DNA of 64,000 bases, taken from contig NC_092335.1 of assembly GCF_046630445.1 (NCBI RefSeq), positions 633,444,001 to 633,508,000 on the forward strand. The letters run 5' to 3'. This document shows positions 1 through 9,662 of this stretch, piece by piece; position 1 is the first letter of the stretch; each line of letters begins with the position of its first letter. A program made the position numbers and the translations under genes. The notes beneath the pieces were generated by a model, which made no database searches, had not been told where the DNA came from, and saw only the letters and a program-made list of their open reading frames with translations. The stretch comes from Rutidosis leptorrhynchoides. Taxonomy: Eukaryota > Streptophyta > Magnoliopsida > Asterales > Asteraceae.

Positions 1-654
1 TTGTATAATAAACACTAATTCTTAGGTTACCAAGCTATAATAATCAAGGGGAAATATTCACATCAATTGTGGCAATTATCACGTCCACATAAATTCAATG
101 GTGGCAATTATCACGTCCACATAATTCATTCGAGGAATGTTTTGCTTGTGTCTATCTTGTCAAACATTTATAAAAGCATTTCATGTATCTCAAAAATATA
201 GATTGCAAAAGCATTTAATAAAGCAGTTGTAAAACAGTTATAAAACAGCGCATGTATTCTCAGCCCAAAAATGTAAAGAGTAAAAGGGAGCAAATGAACT
301 CACTGTACGATATTTTGTAGTAAAAATATTCATACGACGAAACTGAGCAATGCAGGGTTGACCTCGGATTCACGAACCTATATCAAGTATATATATTAAC
401 ATATATAATATTAATCAACTAAGTTTATTTAGTTATATTAATATACTTGTTATCTTAATAATTTTTATGCTATTTTAATAAATAGATTAATTATGTCTAT
501 TTTTCAAATAAATGATTAATATTTTAATATCAAATTCTTATTAGAGTAATTTAATTATAATGTATTAAAATTTATATATTTGATTATGTTAAAATATATT
601 TTTATATAACTACTACTTTACTCAGTAAAATAATATTAATAATAGAAAGCTGTA

Positions 655-959
655 ATATTTTTATAATAATAATGATACTAATAATAATAGTAATAAATAA
701 TAGTATTGATAGTAAAAATGATAATAACATATAAAAATCTTGATAATGCTAATATTAATAATAAAAATAATAAGTTATTTTATTTTTAGAATAAAAACAA
801 TAACATTGATAATAATACCTAATACTAATAATGGTTACAATAATACTAATTATGATGATAATAATAATAATAATGATAAAAATGATCATCTAACTAATAA
901 TGTTATTTTTACTAAAATGTAAATTTTAATTTATAATAATACTTATTCCTAATAATTGT

Positions 960-996
<37 letters not shown>

Positions 997-1035
997 TAAT
1001 AAATATATTAGTAATAATAATAATAATAATAATAA
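655..1035. repeat. TAA/ATA-rich microsatellite block in the A LTR
   Basis: Nearly continuous imperfect TAA, ATA and AAT trinucleotide repeats. The equivalent block in the other LTR is at 7317-7706 and differs in repeat number, as expected for microsatellite slippage after insertion. Confidence 0.9.
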
Positions 1036-1090
1036 ACAAGTAACTACCTCAAAGGAATAGCCTCAAAAAAAATAATAATGCCTCAGTCAA

Positions 1091-1145
1091 GGCTCGAACC
1101 CACAACCTCTCGCTAACCTGACAACACCCTAAAACCATTCATCCA
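1091..1145 (-). other. tRNA/SINE-like A-box and B-box pair inside the A LTR (3' copy)
   Basis: On the minus strand GGTTCGAGCC (1091-1100) fits the pol III B-box consensus GGTTCGANTCC except for one base. About 45 bases upstream TGGATGAATGG (1135-1145) resembles an A-box. The same pair is in the other LTR at 7762-7816. No cloverleaf can be drawn, so at best this is a decayed tRNA-derived insertion (SINE-like) fixed in the LTR, in the same sense as the element. Confidence 0.3.
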
Positions 1146-2950
1146 TTTCATTCTTTCTGATTAAATACCCTATCTATATACATATAACCCATTTCTGTCT
1201 CCATCTTCTTCTTTTTCTTTTTCAAATCAAATTGATCGACCAGAAACAATTCAAGAAACATAAAAATGAATTCTTTGATTGATTTTAAAACTTGGATTAA
1301 TAGAAACATCATGCTATGTAATTGGTTTGACAGAAAAAGAATTTAAAAAAAATATATGAGTGGCAGCAGGAGCTGTAACTCGTAAAAAAAAAATATAAAC
1401 TCCAACTTTGAATTCGATTTATAAACGGTTTTAGGAAATGATTTCTACATGAACTAGGTCTTAAATTATCCTTAGAAACTGTTTGAATCCTCAATTTCAA
1501 CAGAAATAACATCTATAACTCGAATTTGATCTTAGAACACCCGGTTGACTTTTTATTTAAAAACTTTGACTCTAAAATTCAAATTCAATATAGAAAATTG
1601 AAGGTTCAAACTTTGCAGACAGTTTAAATAAAAGATTTATAACAACACTGCACTTACAGATTTTGAAATTTCATTTAAAATCGATCTTTTGATAAAATGA
1701 ACTAAGAACAGAGGTCTTGACCTATTTCTCTAATTTTTCTGATTAATTCATCAAATAAAAGTTGCTAAAGTATTTGTAATTGATAATTGATAATAATATG
1801 GAAATAATCGAATGGGTTTCATGTGGTGTTGAAAGTTGAAATGAGAGACAGAGATGATAGATAAATTATGAAATAAGAATAGAAACTGGTTGATCATATC
1901 CATATCTCTCAGCTACATAAATATATATATAGATTATATAATTATAATATTAATAATAAATAATAATTAATAATATATTAATATTAATTAGAATTGATAT
2001 GTAACTGAAAGTTTCAATCATTAACAGTATAGCATAGTATCAATCATATATCAATTATCAATTGTGTTAAATAGTGCAGTCATTATATTTGGTGTTTAGT
2101 TACCGACGGTTTTAATAGGATGGTATTTCGTACTCCGTTGTTAATCAGTGGCGAATTAAAAGTGTTCCGCAAAATCCTAGATCTTTAAATTAAATATCTT
2201 TATTTATTCTGGTCATTAAAAGTGAAAAACTTGATTAAAAAGGTTCGTCCAATATTTATTTTTATTTTCAATTAATATGTATGGAGTACTAAAATTCAAT
2301 TGGACAAAGTAAAAAAATAATTAATAATCCTATATTTTACATAGCTTAATTATGGACTAAAGTTAACTTTTAAATTCTCCTAAGTTCGTATTTAGACTTG
2401 TTTAATATCAACCATAAAAATTTCCTGTCATTCGAGCGCGTACCAAAAAAAAAAATATAAAAATTTTTAAAATTAATTAAATAGATTCTATATATATTCT
2501 TAATAAAGCTAAAATTGATAGAACTTATTTTCGGATTACCATTTATTTTAAAATCATATTTAACTTATTTAACTAATCATCGGATGATAAGCGAGTGCTT
2601 CGATCGTTCACTAAATGAATTCGAAACTATATTTATATATTCAATATACTTCATTTATATATATAGATATACTTTCAATAATAATTATTATATATTGTTT
2701 TATTTTACATAGTTAATTCTTAATATAATATTTCAAATTATTATATATATATATATATATATATATATTTAAATATATAAGTATCTATTTACAAATAATG
2801 GTTCGTGAATCGTCGGGTACAGTCGAAGGTCATTTGACTAAATGAAACAGTTCAAAATTTTTGAGACTCCACTTTACAGACTTTGCTTATCGTGTCGAAA
2901 TCATATAAAGATTAAGTTTAAATTTGGTCGGAAATTTCCGGGTCGTGACA

Positions 2951-2966
2951 GTACCTACCCGTTAAA
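2951..2966 (-). promoter_or_regulatory. Element A polypurine tract
   Basis: On the minus strand AACGGGTAGGTAC lies immediately before the 3' LTR start. It is preceded by the conserved run AAATTTCGGGACGAAATTT. The same tract and flank occur next to the 3' LTR of element B (23808-23850), which supports a shared replication machinery. Confidence 0.8.
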
Positions 2967-3721
2967 GAAATTTCGTCCCGAAATTTGATAGAGGTCGTCA
3001 TGGCTAACAATAAGAATGTTTTCATAACGAATATGAGTTGATGAATAGAGTTTTATCACTGTTGAGTAATTATGGATAAAATAATTCGATTACTCGAAGG
3101 GTATGTGAGAGAAGTTATCGCAAAAGAGTGAAATGAAGAAATAGTGTTTCGTCTTAACTTTTGACGTAGTCATGATTGATTTCCGGGATAAACATAACTA
3201 ATGTTCTAAGCAGAAAGGAAATGGTAATAGCACGATCTGATTTTTCAAATCACCAGAATCACGAAAAATAGAACTATCAGAAATATACTTTCTTGATATT
3301 TTCGGAGGTTAAGTAGAACGAAAGAGTCATGTAACATGACACATGATGAGGGTATGATCTGTGAACCATCATCACGTTCCATTAGAAATTTCAGCATGAC
3401 TTACTGTAATATAACCACGTTGGCCAAGAGTCATTATATTATACTAACTCATGCTTCAATTCCCAACACTTCTCCAGAAACCATTCATATATTAAACTCG
3501 AATTTTATAGAATTTTAGAAAACTAAAATAGTTTCCTTTATGATGTAATACAGATAACGCAGAAAGATAAATAATTTCGGACAAGAATATTTATGAAGAT
3601 ATCTTCAGAAATATCGAGGATATTTATACTGAAAAATACAATGATATCTTAGAATTTTAGAATAGATAGAATCAAAGGATGATGAATAAAATTCTTTCGC
3701 GAGAATTTAGAATAAGTAAAG
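2967..3721. other. Element A internal region, no gene recognised
   Basis: I read both strands and found no recognisable protein. Short ORFs such as 3336-3518 show no family resemblance. By position this is the 3' end of the element's transcript. Confidence 0.6.
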
Positions 3722-3959
3722 AGCAAGATATATGCTAAAGATTTCATCGGATACAGAATTATCTGGATTCTTTATGTACGAGTTTAGTCCGTGGGATTTA
3801 TCTACAGTCTCCTTCATGGTTTGCTCAATTTGTTCTTCAATACTAAAATTGAGCTTTTCCAACACATCATTCCTTATTATCGAGCTTTTGGCCATTAAGA
3901 CCATCTATAGTTTTTGCTGCTTCGTCAGCATTCTCATGGTTAACGAATCTGAATCGTGG
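3722..3959 (-). pseudogene. Captured poly(A)-binding-protein gene fragment (RRM3 end, linker, RRM4 start)
   Basis: The minus-strand translation from 3959 reads FVNHENADEAAKTIDGLNG, then QKLDNKE, a stop, and VGKAQ. This corresponds to the C-terminal half of the third RNA-recognition motif of plant cytoplasmic poly(A)-binding proteins, where the usual residues are FVNFENADDAAK..., LNG, and DDKEWYVGKAQ. The stop falls where the family has tryptophan (TGG to TGA). After a frameshift the match resumes (3707-3904 frame) with IEQTMKETVDK and YIKNPDNSVSDE, which fits the RRM3-RRM4 linker and the first strand of RRM4. The RNP1 motif is degraded (PRFRFVNH). The piece is in the same sense as element A and stops abruptly at both ends. 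It cannot encode a working protein. Identification rests on my memory of the PABP family, but the match covers two separated blocks in the right order. Confidence 0.82.
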
Positions 3960-4106
3960 GTTATCAATCCGAGGTGTTTTCAAGAATATTGAAGGTTTTG
4001 AATGAAGATTGTAATCGTCAAGATACAAATGAGGTTTAAGATAAAATCAAGTGGCAAACTTGAAGAAATGTTTAGTTTCATATGTTATAATCAATATTTT
4101 AATATA

Positions 4107-4700
4107 TTTCAACTGTCCAATGTTAGTAGTCCACAGTTAGTAGTCCAATAATTCATATATAGTTTAATATATAATCTTCGAATTAATTAAGACGTATTAT
4201 ATTGACTAAGACCTCAATCTTGACCCATTGTACAACTATTGTCTTTGAAGTAATCTCAACGTATTGTGTACAATGTGTCTTACGATTTATTCGACGTGTT
4301 GTATATATATTGTCTAAGACTCAATCACGACCCATTGTACAACTATTGTCTTTGAAGTGATCTCAACGTATTGTGTACAATGTGTCTTATGATTGATCTG
4401 ACGTATTTAAAGTGCGTAAAATAAATAACAGTAAATAAATGACGATAAATAAAATTGCGAGAATTAAAATTGCGATAAATAAATTGCGATAATTAAAATG
4501 ACAATAAATAAAATGTAATAGGGAAATAGTCATAACGGATATCGGAACAGTTAGCTTGGATATTGTTAGCGTGGATTCTTAACAAAATTTCTCATAGTTA
4601 ATTTGTTTGTTTCTAACAAATTTTATTTTGTCCAATGTTTTCTTCGTTATGCCACTTGTTGGATTCTGATATGTTAAAATCCAAATATGAAATTGAATGA
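4107..4700 (-). repeat. Block in A resembling the LTR of element B, with ~110 bp tandem repeats
   Basis: Two tandem units of about 110 bp (about 4201-4312 and 4313-4415) share phrases such as acaactattgtctttgaagt and gtgtcttacgattta. The same repeat, in about 107-bp units, makes up 21436-21740 and 31547-31850 in the two LTRs of element B. Flanking phrases also match in order: gttagtagtccacagttag before it, and the run around 4545-4680 (gttagc..., caatgttttcttcgtta) after it, against 21366-21410 and 21780-21900. The internal region of A therefore contains about 600 bp derived from a B-like LTR in the same orientation. Confidence 0.75.
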
Positions 4701-4824
4701 AAATGGTTATTCTGTGGTGAACGGATACATATATCTGTGGATGTAAGTAGGATAGTAAATAACTGTTGAATTGGATTTGAAGAATGTACAGTTTAACGTA
4801 TTAATGTGAAATCTAAATATTCCT

Positions 4825-4846
4825 CGGGTATTACCTACCCGTTAAA
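4825..4846 (-). promoter_or_regulatory. Internal copy of the polypurine tract, hairpin-forming
   Basis: The minus strand reads AACGGGTAGGTA followed by ATACCCGAGG. The 3' polypurine tract core (AACGGGTAGGTA) is repeated here and is followed by its own complement, so CGGGTA and TACCCG can pair. Element B has the equivalent at 28527-28550. It is a candidate second plus-strand priming site or an RNA hairpin. Confidence 0.5.
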
Positions 4847-5111
4847 ATATTTTCACCATTAACAGTTTGTACAAAAGAATTTTTAATCACAATCTTTATG
4901 AAAATATATATACATATATATTTTCTTCAGATGTAATCATGGATTTAATGAGTTAATATAATATTAACTCATTTGATTTTCCGTTAGAACTAGAATACAT
5001 AATCTCTAAAATATTAGAGATTACATAATCGCCATGTATAACGAAGATAATCGATGAAGGACGATATGTAGAACGAAGATTATCAATGTAGAACGATGTG
5101 TAGAACGATGA
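4847..5111. other. Element A spacer with short repeats around gtagaacga
   Basis: Non-coding spacer between the leader relic and the internal polypurine copy. The part at 5038-5112 holds several imperfect copies of tagaacgatg / aacgaagattatc. Nothing else is recognised. Confidence 0.5.
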
Positions 5112-5615
5112 TTATGTTTGTGATGTAGATTGTGATGTTGGGGCGTGTGTTGTGGGTGGTACTGGTGCTGTTGCTGGTGCTTGTAATCTTTGCGCCATAT
5201 ACTCCACAGTCACAACTCGAGCGCGAAGCTCGTTGACTTCTTCTATTACTCCGGGATGATTGGCGGTTTGGACAAGTGGATGAATAAGGTTTAGAATTTC
5301 AGAGGTAATATAGTCATGGCGAGATATCCGGGAAATGAGAGTGAAAATGGTGTTTCGGACAGGTTCGCCGGTAAGTGCTTCAGGTTCTTCGCCAAGAGTA
5401 CAGGTTGGTGGGTGGAAAGGATCGCTTTCTTCTTGTCTCCATTGATTAAGTCGACTACGAACCCATCAGATGAATTGGGGATGGCTGATTGGTTGATTCA
5501 TTCTGGTGACACTGCTTCCGGAGCTTAGGTGAATATCCATGTCGGAATAGCTGTCGAATTAACTATCGGAATAGCTATCGGAATCTGAGGGACTCGAACT
5601 GGTTGCAGGATCCAT
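5112..5615 (-). pseudogene. Element A leader ORF, broken by two in-frame stops
   Basis: From an ATG at 5615 the minus strand gives 168 codons in one frame to a stop at 5112-5114, interrupted only by TAA at codon 19 and a TGA near codon 50. The start is acidic and serine-rich (MDPATSSSPSDSDSYSDS). The middle contains EEPEALTGEPVRNTIF. The end has a helix-like heptad stretch EVNELRARVVTVEYMAQRL followed by an alanine/proline/threonine tail. Position (between primer site and where gag would be) and composition match the leader ORF of element C, which ends with EVHALRARVTELEDKL, and loosely the acidic leader of element B. The long open frame after the stops suggests decay by point mutation only. 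Function is unknown. Confidence 0.7.
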
Positions 5616-6009
5616 CTTTCAAGGAAATGACTTTCGGATATCGGATGGTATTCTAATTACATGGAATACCTATATATATATAGTACAAAAGATCCCGTAG
5701 ATTACGGTAGAACTTTCGTAAGCTGTCAGGCAAAGGTAACAGTAACAGATACGCTAAGATATGAATTAACAGATACTCTAAGATATGAATTTGTCTATAC
5801 ACTATCTATGCAATTAAGGCAGTAAGATGTGTCTAGACTAAGGAATGATAAGCAGGTAATTTTCTAAGAATGATAAACAGGTAGTTTTCGACAAGGAATG
5901 ATAAGCAAACTTATAATATGCAACTAAGGTCGAAGTCCAGACTTGCTAAAGCATCCTAACGACTATCGGTTAGACACACTAAGGCAAGACCTGGTTCACT
6001 AAGACCACC
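5616..6009. other. Element A 5' untranslated leader
   Basis: Non-coding. It contains short repeats (ggaatgataagca/aggta, agatatgaatt). The part at 5929-6005 resembles the equivalent part of element B at 30304-30390 (tagacacactaa, gtccagact), supporting common descent of the two leaders. Confidence 0.6.
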
Positions 6010-6021
6010 GCTCTGATACCA
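6010..6021 (-). promoter_or_regulatory. Element A primer binding site (initiator-Met tRNA type)
   Basis: On the minus strand TGGTATCAGAGC stands two bases inside the 5' LTR. This is the plant initiator-methionine tRNA primer site, with no mismatch in these 12 bases. Confidence 0.9.
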
Positions 6022-6023
6022 AC

Positions 6024-7675
6024 TGAAACGACCCGTCCAAATCCATATGAACGAATACATCAACATTTGGTCCCAGTGCGAGGTATTGACGAACGACTCC
6101 AAGTAATATCTTTAAAATGAGCAATTGCACAGCGGAAGATTTCTTTAATACCTGAGAAAAAACATGTTTTAAAAGTGTCAACCAAAAGGTTGGTGAGTTC
6201 ATAAGTTTATTGTAAACAATAAAATTCAATAATTTTGATAGACCACAAGATTTTTAAATACAGTACACCTATCTCGTGTAGGAAATCATTTTTCATAAAT
6301 GCTTGGTAGAGGAGGGACGTACCCTTTTCTCCCCCGTAGGTTGCCTCGCGAATTTTAATAACCGTACACATATCTCGTGTACAAAATAACATATACAAAA
6401 CCTGTGTATAAATCATTCTCTCTATATATATAACCTTGCTTTTCATTTCTTACATTCGTTGCTTGGTAACCGACCTTAACATATAATGCGCATAAAGAAT
6501 ATCCCCAAAACAGAATCCTCTCGTCTGTATAATATAAACCTCGAAGTACTAAAGCATTCCCCTATTCGGAATGAGGCTTGTCAAGGCCCATAGATCTATC
6601 TTTAGGATTCGCGTCAATTAGTGGCCATTATACCGGCTCCATACCATTTTCCAGCATGAAGGTTGTATAATAAACACTAATTCTTAGGTTACCAAGCTAT
6701 AATAATCAAGGGGAAATATTCACATCAATTGTGGCAATTATCACGTCCACATAAATTCAATGGTGGCAATTATCACGTCCACATAATTCATTCGAGGAAT
6801 GTTTTGCTTGTGTCTATCTTGTCAAACATTTATAAAAGCATTTCATGTATCTCAAAAATATAGATTGCAAAAGCATTTAATAAAGCAGTTGTAAAACAGT
6901 TATAAAACAGCGCATGTATTCTCAGCCCAAAAATGTAAAGAGTAAAAGGGAGCAAATGAACTCACTGTACGATATTTTGTAGTAAAAATATTCATACGAC
7001 GAAACTGAACAATGCAGGGTTGACCTCGGATTCACGAACCTATATCAAGTATATATATTAACATATATAATATTAATCAACTAAGTTTATTTAGTTATAT
7101 TAATATACTTGTTATCTTAATAATTTTTATGCTATTTTAATAAATAGATTAATTATGTCTATTTTTCAAATAAATGATTAATATTTTAATATCAAATTCT
7201 TATTAGAGTAATTTAATTATAATGTATTAAAATTTATATATTTGATTATGTTAAAATATATTTTTATATAACTACTACTTTACTCAGTAAAATAATATTA
7301 ATAATAGAAAGCTGTAATATTTTTATAATAATAATGATACTAATAATAATAGTAATAAATAATAGTATTGATAGTAAAAATGATAATAACATATAAAAAT
7401 CTTGATAATGCTAATATTAATAATAAAAATAATAAGTTATTTTATTTTTAGAATAAAAACAATAACATTGATAATAATACCTAATACTAATAATGGTTAC
7501 AATAATACTAATTATGATGATAATAATAATAATAATGATAAAAATGATCATCTAACTAATAATGTTATTTTTACTAAAATGTAAATTTTAATTTATAATA
7601 ATACTTATTCCTAATAATTGTATGGTAATAATAATAATAATAATCATAATAATAATAACAATAATAAATATATTA

Positions 7676-7707
<32 letters not shown>

Positions 7708-9426
7708 CAAGTAACTACCTCAAAGGAATAGCCTCAAAAAAAATAATAATGCCTCAGTCAAGGCTCGAACCCACAACCTCTCGCTAACCTGACAACACCC
7801 TAAAACCATTCATCCATTTCATTCTTTCTGATTAAATACCCTATCTATATACATATAACCCGTTTCTGTCTCCATATTCTTCTTTTTCTTTTTCAAATCA
7901 AATTGATCGACCAGAAACAATTCAAGAAACATAAAAACGAATTCTTTGATTGATTTTAAAACTTGGATTAATAGAAACATCATGCTATGTAATTGGTTTG
8001 ACAGAAAAAGAATTTAAAAAAAATATATGAGTGGCAGCAGGAGCTGTAACTCGTAAAAAAAAAAAATATAAACTCCAACTTTGAATTCGATTTATAAACG
8101 GTTTTAGGAAATGATTTCTACATGAACTAGGTCTTAAATTATCCTTAGAAACTGTTTGAATCCTCAATTTCAACAGAAATAACATCTATAACTCGAATTT
8201 GATCTTAGAACACCCGGTTGACTTTTTATTTAAAAACTTTGACTCTAAAATTCAAATTCAATATAGAAAATTGAAGGTTCAAACTTTGCAGACAGTTTAA
8301 ATAAAAGATTTATAACAACACTGCACTTACAGATTTTGAAATTTCATTTAAAATCGATCTTTTGATAAAATGAACTAAGAACAGAGGTCTTGACCTGTTT
8401 CTCTATTTTTTCTGATTAATTCATCAAATAAAAGTTGCTAAAGTATTTGTAATTGATAATTGATAATAATATGGAAATAATCGAATGGGTTTCATGCGGT
8501 GTTGAAAGTTGAAATGAGAGACAGAGATGATAGATAAATTATGAAATAAGAATAGAAACTGGTTGATCATATCCATATCTCTCGGCTACATAAATATATA
8601 TATATAGATTATATAATTATAATATTAATAATAAATAATAATTAATAATAATTAATAATATATTAATATTAATTAGAATTGATATGTAACTGAAAGTTTC
8701 AATCATTAACAGTATAGCATAGTATCAATCATATATCAATTATCAATTGTGTTAAATAGTGCAGTCGTTATATTTGGTGTTTAGTTACCGACGGTTTTAA
8801 TAGGATGGTATTTCGTACTCCGTTGTTAATCAGTGGCGAATTAAAAGTGTTCCGCAAAATCCTAGATCTTTAAATTAAATATCTTTATTTATTCTGGTCA
8901 TTAAAAGTGAAAAACTTGATTAAAAAGGTTCGTCCAATATTTATTTTTATTTTCAATTAATATGTACGGAGTACTAAAATTCAATTGGACAAAGTAAAAA
9001 AATAATTAATAATCCTATATTTTACATAGCTTAATTATGGACTAAAGTTAACTTTTAAATTCTCCTAAGTTCGTATTTAGACTTGTTTAATATCAACCAT
9101 AAAAATTTCCTGTCATTCGAGCGCGTACCAAAAAAAAAAAAAATATAAAATTTTTTAAAATTAATTAAATAGATTCTAAATATATTCTTAATAAAGCTAA
9201 AATTGATAGAACTTATTTTCGGATTACCGTTTATTTTAAAATCATATTTAACTTATTTAACTAATCATCGGATGATAAGCGAGTGCTTCGATCGTTCACT
9301 AAATGAATTCGAAACTATATTTATATATTCAATATACTTCATTTATATATATAGATATACTTTCAATAATAATTATTGTATATTGTTTTATTTTACATAG
9401 TTAATTCTTAATATAATATTTCAAAT

Positions 9427-9476
<50 letters not shown>

Positions 9477-9662
9477 ATATTTAAATATATAAGTATCTAT
9501 TTACAAATAATGGTTCATGAATCGTCGGGTACAGTCGAAGGTCATTTGACTAAATGAAACAGTTCAAAATTTTTGAGACTCCACTTTACAGACTTTGCTT
9601 ATCGTGTCGAAATCATATAAAGATTAAGTTTAAATTTGGTCGGAAATTTCCGGGTCGTGACA
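6024..9662 (-). repeat. Element A 5' LTR, complete (3639 bp)
   Basis: Complete LTR with termini TGTCACGACCC...GGGTCGTTTCA on the minus strand. About 300 bp at 6450-6700 closely match 20755-20990 of the element B LTR, including the run gattcgcgtcaatta. An (AT)n tract at 9431-9474 is longer than in the other copy. No coding sequence is recognised. Confidence 0.93.

Larger units (their letters stand above)
1..2950 (-). repeat. Element A 3' LTR, truncated by window start
   Basis: This is the left LTR copy and matches 6663-9662. It starts on the minus strand at 2950 with TGTCACGACCC, directly after the polypurine tract. It contains TAA/ATA-type microsatellites, an (AT)n tract near 2742-2768 and a tRNA-like B-box. 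The small ORFs in it (for example 740-922 and 2515-2712) occur identically in the other LTR copy and have low-complexity translations; I do not regard them as genes. Confidence 0.92.
1..9662 (-). mobile_element. Element A: non-autonomous Tekay-type LTR retrotransposon (3' LTR cut by window edge)
   Basis: Two direct copies of a long sequence (1-2950 and 6024-9662; base 1 matches base 6663) flank about 3.07 kb. Read on the minus strand, the 5' LTR (9662 to 6024) is followed by a Met-type primer site, then internal sequence, then a polypurine tract and the 3' LTR. The LTR begins TGTCACGACCC and ends GGGTCGTTTCA on that strand. No gag, protease, reverse transcriptase or integrase is recognisable between the LTRs, so the element must depend on enzymes from another element. 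The internal region holds a broken leader ORF, a poly(A)-binding-protein fragment and a block resembling the LTR of element B. The copies are about 99% alike by eye apart from microsatellite length, so insertion is recent. The 5 bases after its right end are CTCTA; the matching left side lies outside the window. Confidence 0.92.

Noticed and set aside
740..922. 60-residue ORF, repeated at 7402-7584
   Set aside because: It lies in TAA/ATA microsatellite sequence of the A LTR; the translation is low-complexity (N, I, D) and has no support.
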